Shown one piece after another: positions 63,976 through 64,000 of a stretch of DNA of 64,000 nt. Both the position numbers and the translations under genes were made by a program. Every line of letters begins with the position of its first letter. The first letter of the stretch is position 1. The DNA lies in the NCBI GenBank assembly GCA_008694505.1, contig VZDJ01000090.1, positions 9,541,521 through 9,605,520 on the forward strand, in the 5' to 3' direction. Origin of the DNA: Cyanoderma ruficeps (Eukaryota; Chordata; Aves; Passeriformes; Timaliidae). Below the pieces are notes generated by a model. That model saw only the letters and a list, made by a program, of their open reading frames with translations, was not told where the DNA came from and did not search any database.

Positions 63976-64000
63976 GTAATCTTCAGAATATAGGTTGGAT

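Larger units (their letters stand above)
33438..64000 (+). other. First intron of the signal-peptide gene, 5' part
   Basis: The intron begins with the donor GTGAGC at 33438 and no convincing downstream coding exon compatible with phase 1 is found before the window ends, so it is at least 30.5 kb long. The plus strand appears T- and G-rich relative to A and C, the bias expected in a transcribed strand. The interior holds a sense solo LTR, one antisense CR1 and several G/T or A/C tracts, listed separately. Very long first introns are common in neuronal and developmental genes and often hold enhancers. Confidence 0.6.

Noticed and set aside
1..64000. CRISPR array, tRNA, rRNA or bacterial-type operon
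   Set aside because: No regularly spaced repeats, no cloverleaf with A and B boxes noticed, and intron-rich vertebrate texture throughout.

Overview
The window looks like a piece of a bird (probably songbird-type) nuclear chromosome. Supporting this are two antisense 3' ends of CR1 LINEs with the avian CR1 wording, two solo LTRs of kinds familiar from bird genomes, an AT-rich background, one sharp CpG island and no Alu/B1-type SINEs. The species cannot be told from the sequence. There are no bacterial-style genes, operons, CRISPR arrays, rRNA or tRNA genes.

Layout. Bases 1 to about 32,400 are gene-poor, AT-rich DNA upstream of the one gene I can support. They hold a perfect 20-bp hairpin (821-864), a 45-bp tandem duplication ending at an unresolved base (8057-8144), an old CR1 fragment (17892-18257, minus), an ERVL-type solo LTR (24011-24549, minus), a possible small TATA-type promoter with splice donors (27739-28138), and a few microsatellites. 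Bases 32,409-34,165 are the promoter block: a TATA-like box, then a strong CpG island with a perfect GC box. Inside the island lies the first coding exon of a secreted or membrane protein (33338-33437, plus strand): 33 codons that read as a signal peptide, followed by a consensus splice donor in phase 1. The rest of the window (33,438-64,000) is best read as the 5' part of that gene's first intron, at least 30.5 kb long. It contains a complete sense-oriented solo LTR (54666-55636), a second antisense CR1 (61688-62095), several G/T-only or A/C-only tracts, and two exon-like cassettes (50091-50158, 63929-63975). Neither cassette can follow exon 1 directly without a stop codon.

No complete protein-coding gene is present, and I could not name the signal-peptide gene. 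A CpG-island first exon that is little more than a signal peptide, a phase-1 junction and a very long first intron is the usual build of receptor, adhesion and extracellular-matrix genes, but this is inference. The most interesting large-scale signal is compositional. The plus strand appears A/C-rich left of the CpG island and T/G-rich right of it, as expected where transcription and/or replication forks diverge from a promoter. This rests on small hand counts. I did not find a convincing new biological system.
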